Source: Symbiodinium natans (taxonomy: Eukaryota; Sar; Dinophyceae; Suessiales; Symbiodiniaceae). From it: a DNA stretch of 64,000 bases. The DNA lies in the NCBI GenBank assembly GCA_905221605.1, contig CAJNDS010002178.1, forward strand, positions 125,283 through 189,282, given 5' to 3'. Below, in pieces: positions 44,501 to 50,319 of this stretch. Each line of letters starts with the position of its first letter. Within the stretch, counting starts at the first letter, position 1. The notes beneath the pieces were generated by a model that was given only the letters and a program-made list of their open reading frames with translations, searched no databases and was not told the origin of the DNA. Made by a program: the position numbers and the translations under genes.

Positions 44501-47500
44501 GCTCCACGATCTTCGAGTCCATGGTGCGAAGGTCATCGAGGCCTCTTGGCAGCAACAGACTACCTGAACCTTTCGGATCTAGGGTTTAGGGTTTAGGGTT
44601 TAGGGTTTAGGGTTTAGGGTTTAGGGTTTAGGGTTTAGGGTTTAGGGTTTAGGGTTTAGGGTTTAGGGCTTGAAGCCTGACATGACAGAAGCCCAAGGGC
44701 CCCAAAGCATGGCGCCTGCTACCGGGGTCGGGCCGAAGGGATGAAGCCCCAAGACCCCTAAACCCTAAACCCTAAACCCTAAACCCTAAACCCCAAACCC
44801 GTAAAATCATAAACATCCATGCGACTTTAGAGAGCCGTAAACACTAAACCCTAAGCCCTAAACCCTAAACCTGAAACCCTAGACCCCTAAACCCCTACAC
44901 CCTAAACCCTGAACCTTAAACCCTTAAAAACTGGGATGTTCCCCCTGTATCATAACAGTCCTTAGGCAGGACAATAATACTATGTGTAATTAGGGGTACA
45001 ATAATGTTGGTATAAGGGGGCGCATCCTTAAACCCTGAAACCTGCGCTTAAACATCCTTAAACAGTGCCTGCGCGCCACTGCTGGTAGAGCTTCTCCTGA
45101 ACGACGGCCTTGCGCTCGTCCTGAGGCGGAGGAAAGCAACGGGCCTTGTCGCAAGGCCCAAACCCCGTTCAGGGTTTAAGGTTCAGGGTTTAGGTTTAGG
45201 GTTTAGGGGTTGAGGGTTTCAGACTTAAGATTCAAGGCTTCGGGTTTTGGGTTGGGGGCTATGAAACTTGCAGCTGTCCTATTCAAAAGTAAGTTGCGGG
45301 TTTAGGGTTAGGGTTTAGGGTTTAGGGTTTAGGGTTTGGGGTTTGGGGTTTAGGGTTTAGGGTTTAGGGTTTAGGGTTTAGGGTTTAGGGTTTAGGGTTT
45401 CGGGTTTCGGGTGTAGGGTTTAGGGTCCAAGAGGTGAAGGCTCAGTTGCTGATTGGCTCGCCCGCCTTGAAGCCAGAGCCCTAGACCCCAGGCCCCAAAG
45501 CCCTTAACTCTGAGATCTAAACCCTAAATGCCAAGTCCTAAACTTTATATATTAACTAACCCCTACAACACTAAACCCAAACCCTGAACCCTAAGTCCTA
45601 TACAAACCCTAAACTGAGAAAACCCCTAAACCCCAAGTCCTAAACCCCAGGTCCTAAAACCCAAGTCCTAAACCCTAAGCCCTCTTCACCCTAAGACGTA
45701 AGCCGCGCCTCTCGGCGCTTCTTCAGCTCGTAGGCCCGAGCCTCAGCGCCGGTTCCGAAAGAAAGGCGGCTTCGGGGTTCGGTTTTTGGGTTCAGGGTTT
45801 AGGGTTTCGGGTCTAGGGTTTAGGGTTTAGGGTCTAGGGTTTAGGGTTTAGGGTTTAGGGTTTAGGTTCAGGGTTTAGGGAGTAGAGTTTAGGGTTCAGG
45901 GCTTAGGGTTTCGGGGGGGTTTTAGGGGTTTTGGGTTAGGCTTCCAGGGTCCCTGCCCTTAAGAGTACATGGCCCCCAAGGGTTAAAATCAACCTCCCAG
46001 TGAATAGAATGCCAAGGACAGGCGCTTGCTATCCCTAAACCCTAACCCCTAAACCCGACACCCTAAACCCTAAACCCTGTACAACCTGTGCTGAGGGCGC
46101 ACGCCGCATGGTGTCCCAAGGTGGGACGGATCACTTTTTGAGCTCAGCACTTCGAGCTTTGGGGAGGGGCTCGAGGCCTTTAGGGGTTTGGAGTTTAAGG
46201 CTTAGGGTCTAGGGTTTAGGGTTTAGCGTTTCGGGGTTTGGGTTTAGGATTCCCCCAACACACCCTCTAAACCCTAAACCCTAAACCCTAAACCTTAAAC
46301 CCACCCTAAACCCTACACCCTGCACCCGAAACCCTAAAAACCCTAAACCCGCAACCCTCAACGCTAAACCCTATACCCTAAGCCCGCCCCAGGGGGTCCG
46401 TATCTTGTCGCGGCACTTTATCTTGCGATTGACTCGGACCCCACGGCTAGCATCGTGGATTATCCTCTTCTTGGCTGTGGCTTCGTCCTCCACGACGGCG
46501 AGAGCAGCAATCGCGCGGTTCTCACCGTAGTGCTCCTTGAAGGTTCGCATGGTCATTTTTCCATTAGCCCTTCCGCTATGTCGAACTTCTCCTAGACGTA
46601 GCTCACACGGGCCTTCACCGAATGGTAGTTCGGTACCCATCCTAGCGCAGGTTCCCACGGGGCGTTCTCTAACGGCCACTTTGTCTCGTCGAAGACGTGG
46701 GTGGTAGCGGCTCCAGAATGCCCAGGAGGGATAGCACTTCCAACGGCCGCGTCTGCGGCCCTGCCGTAGCTGCCGGTCAGCGTGTAGTTTCATCGCCAGT
46801 TGTGGCCTTGGCTGGCGCCGCGGTTGTACACTGTAGCGAGGAGTGCTTCCCAAAGCATAGCATGCACACATGTGCAAAGTGGCACTTGTCGTTCTTCTTG
46901 CAGCCCGCTTTGGAATTGTAGCGGAAGCAGATGGGCTTTCCGTCCGGCATGTTGCTAGCTCCTTTCTTCTTGGCCTTGCCGCCCTTGTCGCCTTTGCCCT
47001 CTCCCTTAGCCCGCTTCTCCGGCTTCCAGGGCTTGTTCGGGAGGGCCGGCCGCTTCGCATGTAGCGCCAGAGGTGTTGTGAAGTGTCGCTCTTTGACCAT
47101 GGTGTCCTTGTAGCTCTTCGCCAGCGCCTCTCCGAAGGAGTAGCCCAGTGTGGCCATGAGTTTGTAGGCGTTCTTGCGAACGGCGTGCTCGTAGCCCAGG
47201 ACCAAGGTCCACGGGGGAATCAGCCCCCCTGAGTCGTCACTCGAACGGAGGCCGTAGCAAGAGCCCCCTAAGAGGTAGTCCTTGTACTTCTCAAATGTAG
47301 CCATCGTGACATCTTGTAGCTCTGCTCTGCTGGGATGCTTGAGCTTGATCATGAGGAGGGCATTCTGTAGCACCGTCAAACGTAGCCTCAGCTGCTCAGG
47401 CCCAGAGGGCATGGCAGTCCTGGAGCGCCCCTTTTTGATAGAAAGCGTCCCTGCGGGCAGGAGCACCTCTGGATCAACTTCACGCAGCACTTCCGTCAGC

Positions 47501-50319
47501 GGTTCTGCCCGGAACTCCCCCGTCTCTAGCTCATGCAACTTCTTCTCTATGAGCTCTTTGGCCGGGACATGCTTCTCCTCTAGCTCCCCAAACTGCGCTG
47601 CCAACGCCGCCCTCATAGCAACGTAGTCAGCTTGTGGAATGGGTTTAGCCCACTCCCGGACCTCCCTCCTAGCTTCGGTCTTAGCCGCCTGCCAAGCCAC
47701 CACAAACGCGGCCGCCTGGGACCGGTCGAGTAGCGATCCCGTAGGGTCGATGCCGAAGCCGTCCTTCATGACGCTTCTTAGGTCATCTTCACTGCTAGCA
47801 AAACAGGCGAATTTCGCCACTGTGTCCACCCCATTCTGGAAGAGCTCACCCTGATGATCTTTGGCCAGCCCATGCTGCGTGAGCAAGTAGCGCAGGTCTG
47901 GAGATCCCTTCTCTAGCTTGTCTTCCAGCGTCGGGGGCGCCGGTGGCATGCTGCTAGCTTTCGGTTGGCTATTAGCTGAAAGAAAAGAAGAGAGAGCAAA
48001 AGAAGTTTGAGCACTAGCAATGACATCCCAGTCGCTTGGAGTAGCATCAGCAAATCACCAGATTTCAAGCTTTAGCTCAGTTTCCCTCCTAGCTCGCCCT
48101 CTCTCTCTCTCTCTCTCCCTCTCTCTCTCCCTTGTCTCTCTTTCACTCAGGACAGCCCCTGTGCTTAGCTCCGGTTTAGGGTTTAGGGTTTAGGTATGAG
48201 GATTGAGGGTTCAGGGTTTAGGGTTTAGGATTAGGTTTTAGGGTTTAGGCTTCAGGTCTATGGTTTAGGGAATAGGGCTCGGGGGCCTTGGGGCTAAGGC
48301 GAACGCGGGGCCGCCAGTGGAGTTTCCCACGACACCTCGGATGCCTTGGCTCTCAGATGGTGAGACTCACCTGCATGAGGTTGCAAAGATCCTGAGCTCC
48401 GGCAGCTGAAGGGGTTTAGGGTTTAGGGTTAGGGTTTAGGGTTTAGGGTTTAGGGTTTAGGGTTTGGGGTTTGGGGTTTAGGGTTTAGGGTTTTGGGTTT
48501 AGGGCTGAGGGCTTGGGGCTTGGGGTTTAGGGCTTAGGGCTTAGGGCTTAGGGTTTAGGGTTTAGGGTTTGGGGCTTGTGGTTTCGGATTTGGGGTTCTA
48601 GGCTCCACAGCGGAGAGGCTGCCATGCTCCCCCTACACAAGGAGCACATTTTGGGTCGGAAGCGGGAGGGGCTGCTGAGGGTGTTAAGGGCTAAGCGTTT
48701 AGGGTCAGACTCTGGGGGTTTAGGGTTTAGAATCTAAGCCCTAAACACCTAGCCCTAAACCCTAACCCTAAACCCTAAACCCGAAGCCCTAAACCCTAAA
48801 CCCCAAACCCTAAACCCCTAGTCCAGGGGTTGGGGCTTAATTGTGATTTAGGGTTTGGGGGTCTAGAGGTCTTCAAAGTTTCAAGGGTTCACCGTTTAAG
48901 GTTCAGCTGTTAGAGTTAGGGGTTCAGTTTCTATGGTTAGGATTTAGGGTTTAGGGTTTAGGGTTTAGGGTTTAGGGTTTAGGGTTTAGGGTTTAGGGTT
49001 TAGGGTTTAGGGTTTAGGGTGCAGGGTTTAGGGTTTAGGGCTTAGGGTTTAGGGCTTAGGGTTTAGGGCGTCTGGGGGCTTGGAGTTCATGCGCTGTGGC
49101 TTACGGGATTCAGGGCTTACAAGCGGCCCCAAGCCTGAAAGAGTCGTTAAGGGAGGTGGGTTCAAGGGGAGGGGGGGGGGGGGGGGGGCCACTTAAAGCT
49201 TAGTAAGTGGGATTAGAAGTAAGGTAGCCATACTTAAAACTGCTTATGACACCAATTGAGGTACTTATACCCCTAATTACTACGTGCCCCGATCCTCCAA
49301 GTAGGGAACCTTAGGGAAGCTTAGGGAGCCTGGGGGAGGGAACCCTGGGTTACATACCACATTGAAACCTGCAAAAAGGATCCTATGCCCCTGACCGCGC
49401 AGGGCGTCAACGCGACTTATAGGGTTTAGGGTTTAGTGTTTAGGGTTTGGGGTTTGGGGTTTGGGGTTTAGGGTTTAGGGTTTGGGGTTTAGGGTTTAGG
49501 GTTTAGGGTTTGTGTTTTGGTTCAGGGTGTGGGCTTGGGCCTTAAGGCTTGGGGAGGTTCAGGGATGAAACGCTAAAAAAAACCCAAAAAACTCCAAGAA
49601 GACCAAAATCCCAAACAAACCCAGACAAGCAAAACAAATAACCTAGACCATAAACCCTAAACCCTACTCCTACCTCCCTTAGACTTAAACAGCAACCAAA
49701 TAACAAGAACCAAAAACCCCCAAAGTCCTCAAGCTTTCGTGGGCCCCGATGCCAAGCGTCTTGCTGGTCATCCAGCGGCCGCGCCTGTGCCTCGTAGAGC
49801 AGGTACTCCTGCAACTCCTGGTCGGCAAGATGGGGGTTCAGGGCTTAGGGTCTTGAATTTTGGGGGTTTTGGGATTTAGGGCTTAGGTTCCTGGGTTTAG
49901 GGGGTGTTGGGGGTTTTGTGGGTTTAGGGGGGTTTTGGAGTTTTGGGAGTTGAGATGGCTCAACCACCCCAAGAACCCGAAAGAAAGCTGCCAGGCCTGA
50001 CATGTCGGTCCGATCATGTAGGGTTTAGGGTTCAGTCTAGGACTTAGGGTTCAGGGCCTAGAGTTTTGGGTTCAGCATCTTAAGGTGGTTGAGCCTCGAA
50101 TTTAGGGTTCAGGGGCTGGCTTTCAGCAGCTAGGGTTTGGGGTTCAGAACCTACATTGTCGGGCTCAGCCTACGATTTAAGGTTCAGGGCCTAGTTCAAG
50201 GTTCAGCACCTTGGGTTAGGGGTTCAGGGCCTAGGGTTTAGGGTTCAGCCTAACCCTTGAAGGGTCTCCTCGTCCGCGGCCAACACAGAGTGGAGACCCT
50301 CGGCAGCAACGGGCCGGAC
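20994..50319 (-). CDS. CFAP53: CFAP53 (CCDC11)-like coiled-coil axonemal protein gene
   Basis: About 27 minus-strand exons (50.3 down to 21.0 kb) join in one frame into a long Glu/Lys/Arg/Gln-rich coiled coil. From memory of CFAP53, order and landmarks agree: VVQEKLYQQWRAGLDDLR matches the VAEKLDQQFRERCEELR region, FYSKLWYEGYLAKIEREERE matches FSKLWEEDRLAKEKREA, KKTLGIQLDMKRER matches the TRLGLNAQI segment, and EYMAIQQ-AQRSEEERLEKEFD matches YLAQRREEEKAQEKEFD. CFAP53 is a trichohyalin/plectin-homology protein that lies inside ciliary doublet microtubules, so a flagellate host is expected. Donors are mostly GC. The start and stop were not found, and the C-terminal exons (27.1 kb downward) are less certainly the same gene. 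One intron holds a retroelement fragment (46.4-48.0 kb) and two hold composite repeats (37.4 and 43.7 kb). Confidence 0.72.
21206..21372 (+). repeat. Variant array TTTGGGGGG
   Basis: About 17 nonamers TTTGGGGGG with a few shorter units at the left. The Gly-rich and Pro/Gln/Thr-rich ORFs across it are artefacts. Confidence 0.93.
21528..21700. mobile_element. MITE-like palindrome, family 1 copy b, interrupted
   Basis: Arms CCCCCTCTGGGTTCCCCCC and GGGGGGAACCTACGGGGGG. The right arm is interrupted by four CCCTAAA units (21640-21671) before GGGGTAGTAGGGGAACCC resumes. Confidence 0.8.
21935..22000. mobile_element. Dispersed repeat, family 6 copy a
   Basis: AAGGGACTGAAGGAGGGACC, then AGGGACCTTAGGGGTTATTT, matches the complement of about 40300-40375. 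Confidence 0.6.
22240..22372 (+). repeat. CCCCTAAA array with variants
   Basis: About 16 units of CCCCTAAA, CCCCTAGA and CCCCTCAA. Confidence 0.88.
22351..22716 (-). other. 121-codon protein-like ORF in intron, unidentified
   Basis: Begins MGRLGHLFARRLPEASLRAV and includes VKWQLQWETVLNVSDWQ and CKKPYQHALAAVQEVEGG. Continuous, with mixed residue use unlike repeat-derived ORFs. No family recognised. It lies between two exons of the CFAP53-like gene and is flanked on both sides by CCCTAAA-type repeats. Confidence 0.4.
22720..23190 (+). repeat. Degenerate CCCTAAA tract
   Basis: About 470 bases of CCCTAAA, CCCCAAA and related units, the longest degenerate tract of this orientation. Confidence 0.9.
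23206..23250 (-). CDS. Coiled-coil exon z (CFAP53-like gene)
   Basis: 45-base exon reading AVEQEKKKANAIMSE; acceptor CCCCAG|G, donor GC. Confidence 0.62.
24252..24308 (-). CDS. Coiled-coil exon y (CFAP53-like gene)
   Basis: 57-base exon reading LTAEPREAAIAEEKIRRAG; acceptor AACAG|C, donor GT. Confidence 0.6.
24472..24760 (+). repeat. Long TTTAGGG tract
   Basis: About 290 bases, with GGGTTCA variants near 24545-24575, then about 17 perfect units. Confidence 0.93.
24766..24858. mobile_element. Dispersed repeat, family 8 copy b
   Basis: Inverse copy of the 18.3-kb element: GGAGTCTTACGGAGTAGTGG, AACCTTGGGTTACATGC, GAACTCTCTAGCCC. Confidence 0.7.
25198..25245 (-). CDS. Coiled-coil exon x (CFAP53-like gene)
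   Basis: 48-base exon reading VQRHRQLQQHAIEQRQ. Acceptor CCCTAG|G is made by the telomere-like repeat; donor GC. Confidence 0.65.
25862..25932 (-). CDS. Coiled-coil exon w (CFAP53-like gene)
   Basis: 71-base exon reading EEGEKLVSLRHQEELFRQMD then FHQ; acceptor ACCAG|G, donor GC. Confidence 0.65.
26514..26562 (-). CDS. Coiled-coil exon v (CFAP53-like gene)
   Basis: 49-base exon reading IEEEMKRLEHIEKQRW; donor GC splits a Gly codon completed by the next exon. Confidence 0.6.
27103..27127 (-). CDS. CFAP53: CFAP53-like micro-exon u
   Basis: Reads LKHQLREQ after acceptor GCCAG|G. A GT donor after Gln is used here; a GA donor 24 bases further on (adding VKTDIAK) also keeps frame, so the 3' end is uncertain. 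Confidence 0.5.
27345..27510 (-). other. Coiled-coil-like island, different codon use
   Basis: Reads VNEEKARAEKEKAGAMEAQE and on to RAQRIVDRMSRIL. It uses AAA/GAA-type codons, unlike the GC-rich exons around it. It is not needed for frame between exons t and u, so it may be an alternative exon or a captured fragment. Confidence 0.4.
28029..28112. mobile_element. MITE-like element, family 7 copy a
   Basis: AAAGGGTTCTGAAGCATGGG followed by CCCTTGGGTTGTATAGGG; its right end merges into CCCTAAACC. Confidence 0.6.
29415..29600 (-). other. Protein-like island, unidentified
   Basis: Minus-strand reading includes WLRRRKRLLVGMEKMSLQG, which looks like protein; the + strand is open too. Telomere-like repeats follow on both sides. 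Confidence 0.3.
29773..29940 (-). other. Open minus-strand stretch beside the CAG repeat
   Basis: Reads QVSEAMQSHSQNAGFNASSP and YDVVESSAEPSMDVRL. Protein-like, but no splice sites keep frame with exons t and u; an unspliced or alternative exon is possible. Confidence 0.25.
29965..30045 (+). repeat. (CAG)n trinucleotide repeat
   Basis: About 27 perfect CAG units. It lies just inside the intron 3' of a CFAP53-like exon, so the poly-Cys and poly-Leu ORFs are probably not translated. Confidence 0.95.
30068..30115 (-). CDS. CFAP53: CFAP53-like exon t, next to CAG repeat
   Basis: 48-base exon reading SERQWQKRYAQWEKE; acceptor GCAAG|G, donor GC. The (CAG)n tract begins about 20 bases downstream in the intron. 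Without the splice it would translate as poly-Cys in this frame. Confidence 0.6.
30657..30811. mobile_element. MITE-like palindrome, family 3 copy a
   Basis: Near-perfect inverted repeat: TACTTGAAGGTTCATGGTAC at one end and its exact complement at the other, extending inward through TTACTAACCAATTATAAC. The most intact palindrome in the window. Confidence 0.88.
31652..31692 (-). CDS. CFAP53: CFAP53-like exon s
   Basis: 41-base exon reading AASEEELLRLQDE; acceptor CGCAG|G, donor GC splitting a Glu codon. Confidence 0.65.
32602..32766 (+). other. Protein-like island on the + strand
   Basis: Reads MDAEVESLRGTVASMSQAEL and on to FLSLLAQEA, an amphipathic helical segment, and runs directly into CCCTAAA repeats. 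It is the clearest island on the strand opposite to the genes; a captured gene fragment is likely. Confidence 0.4.
32962..32998 (-). CDS. CFAP53: CFAP53-like exon r
   Basis: 37-base exon reading FTEALKLEMARK; acceptor TTGAG|G, donor GC. Confidence 0.62.
33140..33340 (+). other. Protein-like island on the + strand
   Basis: One frame reads SFPHWLPTRFRRQIEYENHN and TDFLRLVLSGRHKV. Not recognised; ends in TTTAGGG repeat. Confidence 0.3.
33438..33475 (-). CDS. CFAP53: CFAP53-like exon q
   Basis: 38-base exon reading AEKLKAKRKAME; acceptor TGCAG|G. Donor GA is chosen because it alone keeps frame with the next exon. Confidence 0.6.
33571..33671 (+). repeat. Variant array TTCAGGG
   Basis: About 13 consecutive GGGTTCA units with no TTTAGGG unit among them. 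Confidence 0.93.
33977..34031 (-). CDS. CFAP53: CFAP53-like exon p
   Basis: 55-base exon reading NFVNGVLERERQIAEQEE; acceptor AAAAG|G, donor GT. Frame-consistent with both neighbours. Confidence 0.68.
34394..34580 (+). repeat. Long TTTAGGG tract
   Basis: About 26 units with a few TTAGGGG variants. Confidence 0.93.
34858..34901 (-). CDS. CFAP53: CFAP53-like exon o, EKEFD motif
   Basis: 44-base exon reading AQRSEEERLEKEFD; acceptor CGGAG|G, donor GC splitting a Lys codon. EKEFD is shared with CFAP53. Confidence 0.72.
35324..35362 (-). CDS. CFAP53: CFAP53-like exon n
   Basis: 39-base exon reading ERRKADEYMAIQQ; acceptor CCGAG|G, donor GC. Matches the KYLAQ segment of CFAP53. Confidence 0.72.
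35483..35595. mobile_element. MITE-like palindrome, family 4 copy b
   Basis: Ends TTACTTGGAAGCCCTTTTTG and AAAAGAGCTTCCAAGTAA; inner arms GACTTAGTGAG and CTTACGAAGTC. Confidence 0.8.
35990..36110 (+). repeat. Variant array CCCTGAAAA
   Basis: About 12 nonamers CCCTGAAAA; intronic, left of a CFAP53-like exon. Confidence 0.88.
36135..36176 (-). CDS. CFAP53: CFAP53-like exon m
   Basis: 42-base exon reading EKEAVVQARVNAKE; acceptor AACAG|G, donor GT. Open frame extends on both sides, but only these limits keep phase with both neighbours. Confidence 0.65.
36660..36701 (-). CDS. CFAP53: CFAP53-like exon l
   Basis: 42-base exon reading AERMKKLWAQQELE; acceptor TGCAG|G, donor GC. Confidence 0.68.
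36775..37005 (+). repeat. Variant array TTTGGGGG
   Basis: Over 25 octamers TTTGGGGG, with GTGTGGGGG and GCTTGGGG variants at the left. Confidence 0.93.
37440..37815. repeat. Inverted arrays of a 21-bp GGGCAAGGTC unit in copy B
   Basis: Units are head-to-tail, then flip at about 37562-37580, and flip again near 37702. The arms would pair over well over 100 bp as a cruciform or RNA hairpin. Confidence 0.85.
37824..38060 (+). repeat. Poly-C tract with spaced A residues
   Basis: About 235 bases of almost only C, with single A residues at irregular spacing. The Gly- or Pro-rich ORFs read through it are artefacts. Confidence 0.9.
38124..38303 (+). repeat. 84-bp tandem repeat (about two copies)
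   Basis: Unit begins GATGGCTTCCAAAGAATAAG and contains GACCGCGCCTGTTTTTGA; a partial third copy follows. Confidence 0.8.
38310..38522 (+). repeat. 64-bp tandem repeat (over three copies)
   Basis: Unit contains TCTGTTGACCACGTTTGG and CTTGTCCGCTTGAAACAG; copies differ by a few bases. Confidence 0.85.
39074..39160 (+). repeat. Variant array CCCTAAG
   Basis: About 12 consecutive CCCTAAG units that then switch to about 14 CCCTAAA units (39165-39262). Confidence 0.93.
39319..39351 (-). CDS. CFAP53: CFAP53-like exon k
   Basis: 33-base exon reading LEQDKEEEAIE; acceptor CCCAG|T, donor GC. Confidence 0.65.
39693..39818. mobile_element. MITE-like element, family 7 copy b
   Basis: CATGGTCCCTTGACCATGG at the left, TAAGGGACCATG at the right, internal ACAGGGTTCTGAAGAATGGG shared with the 28.0-kb copy. 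Confidence 0.68.
40228..40275 (+). repeat. (TA)n microsatellite
   Basis: About 22 TA units interrupted by CTATA. Confidence 0.92.
40290..40400. mobile_element. Dispersed repeat, family 6 copy b
   Basis: AACCTCCCAAATGACCCCTA, then GGTCCCTCTGAAGGGTCCCT, in inverse orientation to the 21.9-kb copy and next to a (TA)n tract. Confidence 0.6.
40512..40587 (-). CDS. CFAP53: CFAP53-like exon j
   Basis: 76-base exon reading QKKTLGIQLDMKRERALALS and on to AMEAD; acceptor CCTAG|G, donor GT. Corresponds to the LGLNAQI stretch of the family. Confidence 0.72.
40616..40770. mobile_element. MITE-like palindrome, family 1 copy c
   Basis: Arms CCACCCTAGGTTCCCC and GGGGGGAGCCTCGGGG plus the outer TGCTACCCC/GGGTAGTGG pair; a C run has expanded in the left arm. 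Confidence 0.7.
40925..40950 (-). CDS. CFAP53: CFAP53-like micro-exon i
   Basis: 26-base exon reading GLKEERND plus two bases of a Gln codon; acceptor TGCAG|G, donor GC. Needed to keep frame between its neighbours. Confidence 0.6.
41000..41125 (+). repeat. Long perfect TTTAGGG tract
   Basis: About 18 perfect units in a CFAP53-like intron. Confidence 0.95.
41470..41575 (+). repeat. (GA)n-rich tract
   Basis: Impure GA repeat; the Arg/Glu and Ser/Leu ORFs through it are artefacts. Confidence 0.9.
41789..41834 (-). CDS. CFAP53: CFAP53-like exon h
   Basis: 46-base exon reading YEGYLAKIEREEREK; acceptor TCCAG|G, donor GC. Confidence 0.75.
42309..42343 (-). CDS. CFAP53: CFAP53-like exon g, SKLW motif
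   Basis: 35-base exon reading EKGIDDFYSKL. A Trp codon is split across a GT intron (CTCTG|GT), giving FYSKLWYEG, the best single match to CFAP53 (FSKLWEED). Confidence 0.75.
42793..42898. mobile_element. MITE-like palindrome, family 2 copy c
   Basis: Ends TTGGGACGTTCCCCCTTA and AAGGCGGAACATCCCAA; same layout as the 9.4-kb copy. Confidence 0.78.
42970..43110. mobile_element. MITE-like palindrome with GGCTGGCTGCC arms
   Basis: Arms TTTGGCTGGCTGCCCCCTAA and TTAGAGGGTGCCATCCAGCC. Single copy seen. Confidence 0.65.
43481..43520 (-). CDS. CFAP53: CFAP53-like exon f
   Basis: 40-base exon reading DFQLDDKALRKAE; acceptor TGCAG|G, donor GC. Confidence 0.72.
43706..44295 (-). mobile_element. Composite element copy E (degenerate)
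   Basis: Minus-strand copy. Diverged right module at 43710-43750 (CCCACCCACCCGGGGAATCC, CATTAAGATATT) and diverged left end near 44295 (ATATGACATAGAGG). Between them lies an array of about 22 bp on the core CCTTGCCCAAT with an inversion near 44030. Confidence 0.65.
44482..44542 (-). CDS. CFAP53: CFAP53-like exon e
   Basis: Reads LDDLRTMDSKIVELQTIAD and ends in a split Arg codon before GC. Frame continues into the next exon as RDFQLDDK. Confidence 0.75.
44932..45032. mobile_element. MITE-like palindrome, family 2 copy d
   Basis: Ends CTGGGATGTTCCCCCTGTAT and TATAAGGGGGCGCATCC; the centre is more diverged. Confidence 0.7.
45069..45120 (-). CDS. CFAP53: CFAP53-like exon d, EKLYQQW motif
   Basis: Reads DERKAVVQEKLYQQWRA, a landmark of the family. 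Acceptor CTCAG|G, donor GC splitting a Gly codon. Confidence 0.75.
45709..45741 (-). CDS. CFAP53: CFAP53-like exon c
   Basis: 33-base exon reading ARAYELKKRRE; acceptor CTGAG|G, donor GC. Confidence 0.65.
46371..46790 (-). pseudogene. Truncated pol (start of reverse transcriptase) of the same element
   Basis: Downstream of the Gag stop, a second frame (+1 relative to Gag) reads TFKEHYGENRAIAALAVVED and KKRIIHDASRGVRVNRKIKC, the segment ahead of the catalytic core in dinoflagellate retroelement reverse transcriptases. It is cut off by telomere-like repeats near 46.39 kb, so palm motifs, RNase H and integrase are absent. Overlap of the frames beyond the Gag stop is a shadow. The element cannot be autonomous as seen here. 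Confidence 0.6.
46777..47949 (-). CDS. Gag-like protein of a retroelement, CCCH zinc finger
   Basis: 390-codon ORF beginning MPPAPPTLEDKLEK. The N-terminal two thirds are helical and charged with no recognised domain; then comes a basic Lys/Gly stretch. The C-terminus has C-x8-C-x5-C-x3-H (CFRYNSKAGCKKNDKCHFAH), a CCCH finger, followed by C-x2-C-x3-H-x4-C (CMLCFGKHSSLQC), a zinc-knuckle-like motif. From memory, this pairing is typical of abundant dinoflagellate retroelement polyproteins, so the role would be nucleic-acid binding in a Gag. It has the longest uninterrupted frame in the window and no telomere-like repeat inside, unlike the host genes. It lies in an intron of the CFAP53-like gene, on the same strand. 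Confidence 0.75.
   Translation of the reverse strand: MPPAPPTLEDKLEKGSPDLRYLLTQHGLAKDHQGELFQNGVDTVAKFACFASSEDDLRSVMKDGFGIDPTGSLLDRSQAAAFVVAWQAAKTEARREVREWAKPIPQADYVAMRAALAAQFGELEEKHVPAKELIEKKLHELETGEFRAEPLTEVLREVDPEVLLPAGTLSIKKGRSRTAMPSGPEQLRLRLTVLQNALLMIKLKHPSRAELQDVTMATFEKYKDYLLGGSCYGLRSSDDSGGLIPPWTLVLGYEHAVRKNAYKLMATLGYSFGEALAKSYKDTMVKERHFTTPLALHAKRPALPNKPWKPEKRAKGEGKGDKGGKAKKKGASNMPDGKPICFRYNSKAGCKKNDKCHFAHVCMLCFGKHSSLQCTTAAPAKATTGDETTR
47950..48172 (-). other. Flank upstream of Gag, (CT)n-rich leader
   Basis: Non-coding stretch between the Gag start and the next telomere-like tract. It contains a CT/GA-rich run at about 48097-48148. It may be the remains of the element's leader or LTR; no matching repeat was seen at the broken 3' side. 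Confidence 0.35.
49305..49360. mobile_element. Dispersed repeat, family 8 copy c (partial)
   Basis: GGAACCTTAGGGAAGCTTAG and CCCTGGGTTACATACC. It follows another AT-rich palindromic remnant at about 49.19-49.30 kb. Confidence 0.55.
49758..49817 (-). CDS. CFAP53: CFAP53-like exon b
   Basis: Reads ELQEYLLYEAQARPLDDQQD; donor GC (GAC|GCTT). Two acceptors (CAG at 49818 or 49809) keep the same frame. The frame continues into the 45.7-kb exon as ARAYELKKRRE. Confidence 0.62.
50255..50319 (-). CDS. CFAP53: CFAP53-like exon a (N-terminal region)
   Basis: Reads VRPVAAEGLHSVLAADEETL, which aligns by eye with the KLRELLALEENEY stretch of CFAP53. The acceptor CTAAG|G is also in phase with methyltransferase exon 7, so ownership is not settled. 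The 3' splice end is unresolved. Confidence 0.5.

Noticed and set aside
48365-48412. Exon ending in a GTGAGT donor (minus strand)
   Set aside because: A good donor motif, but the short reading fits none of the reconstructed genes and the neighbours join in frame without it.
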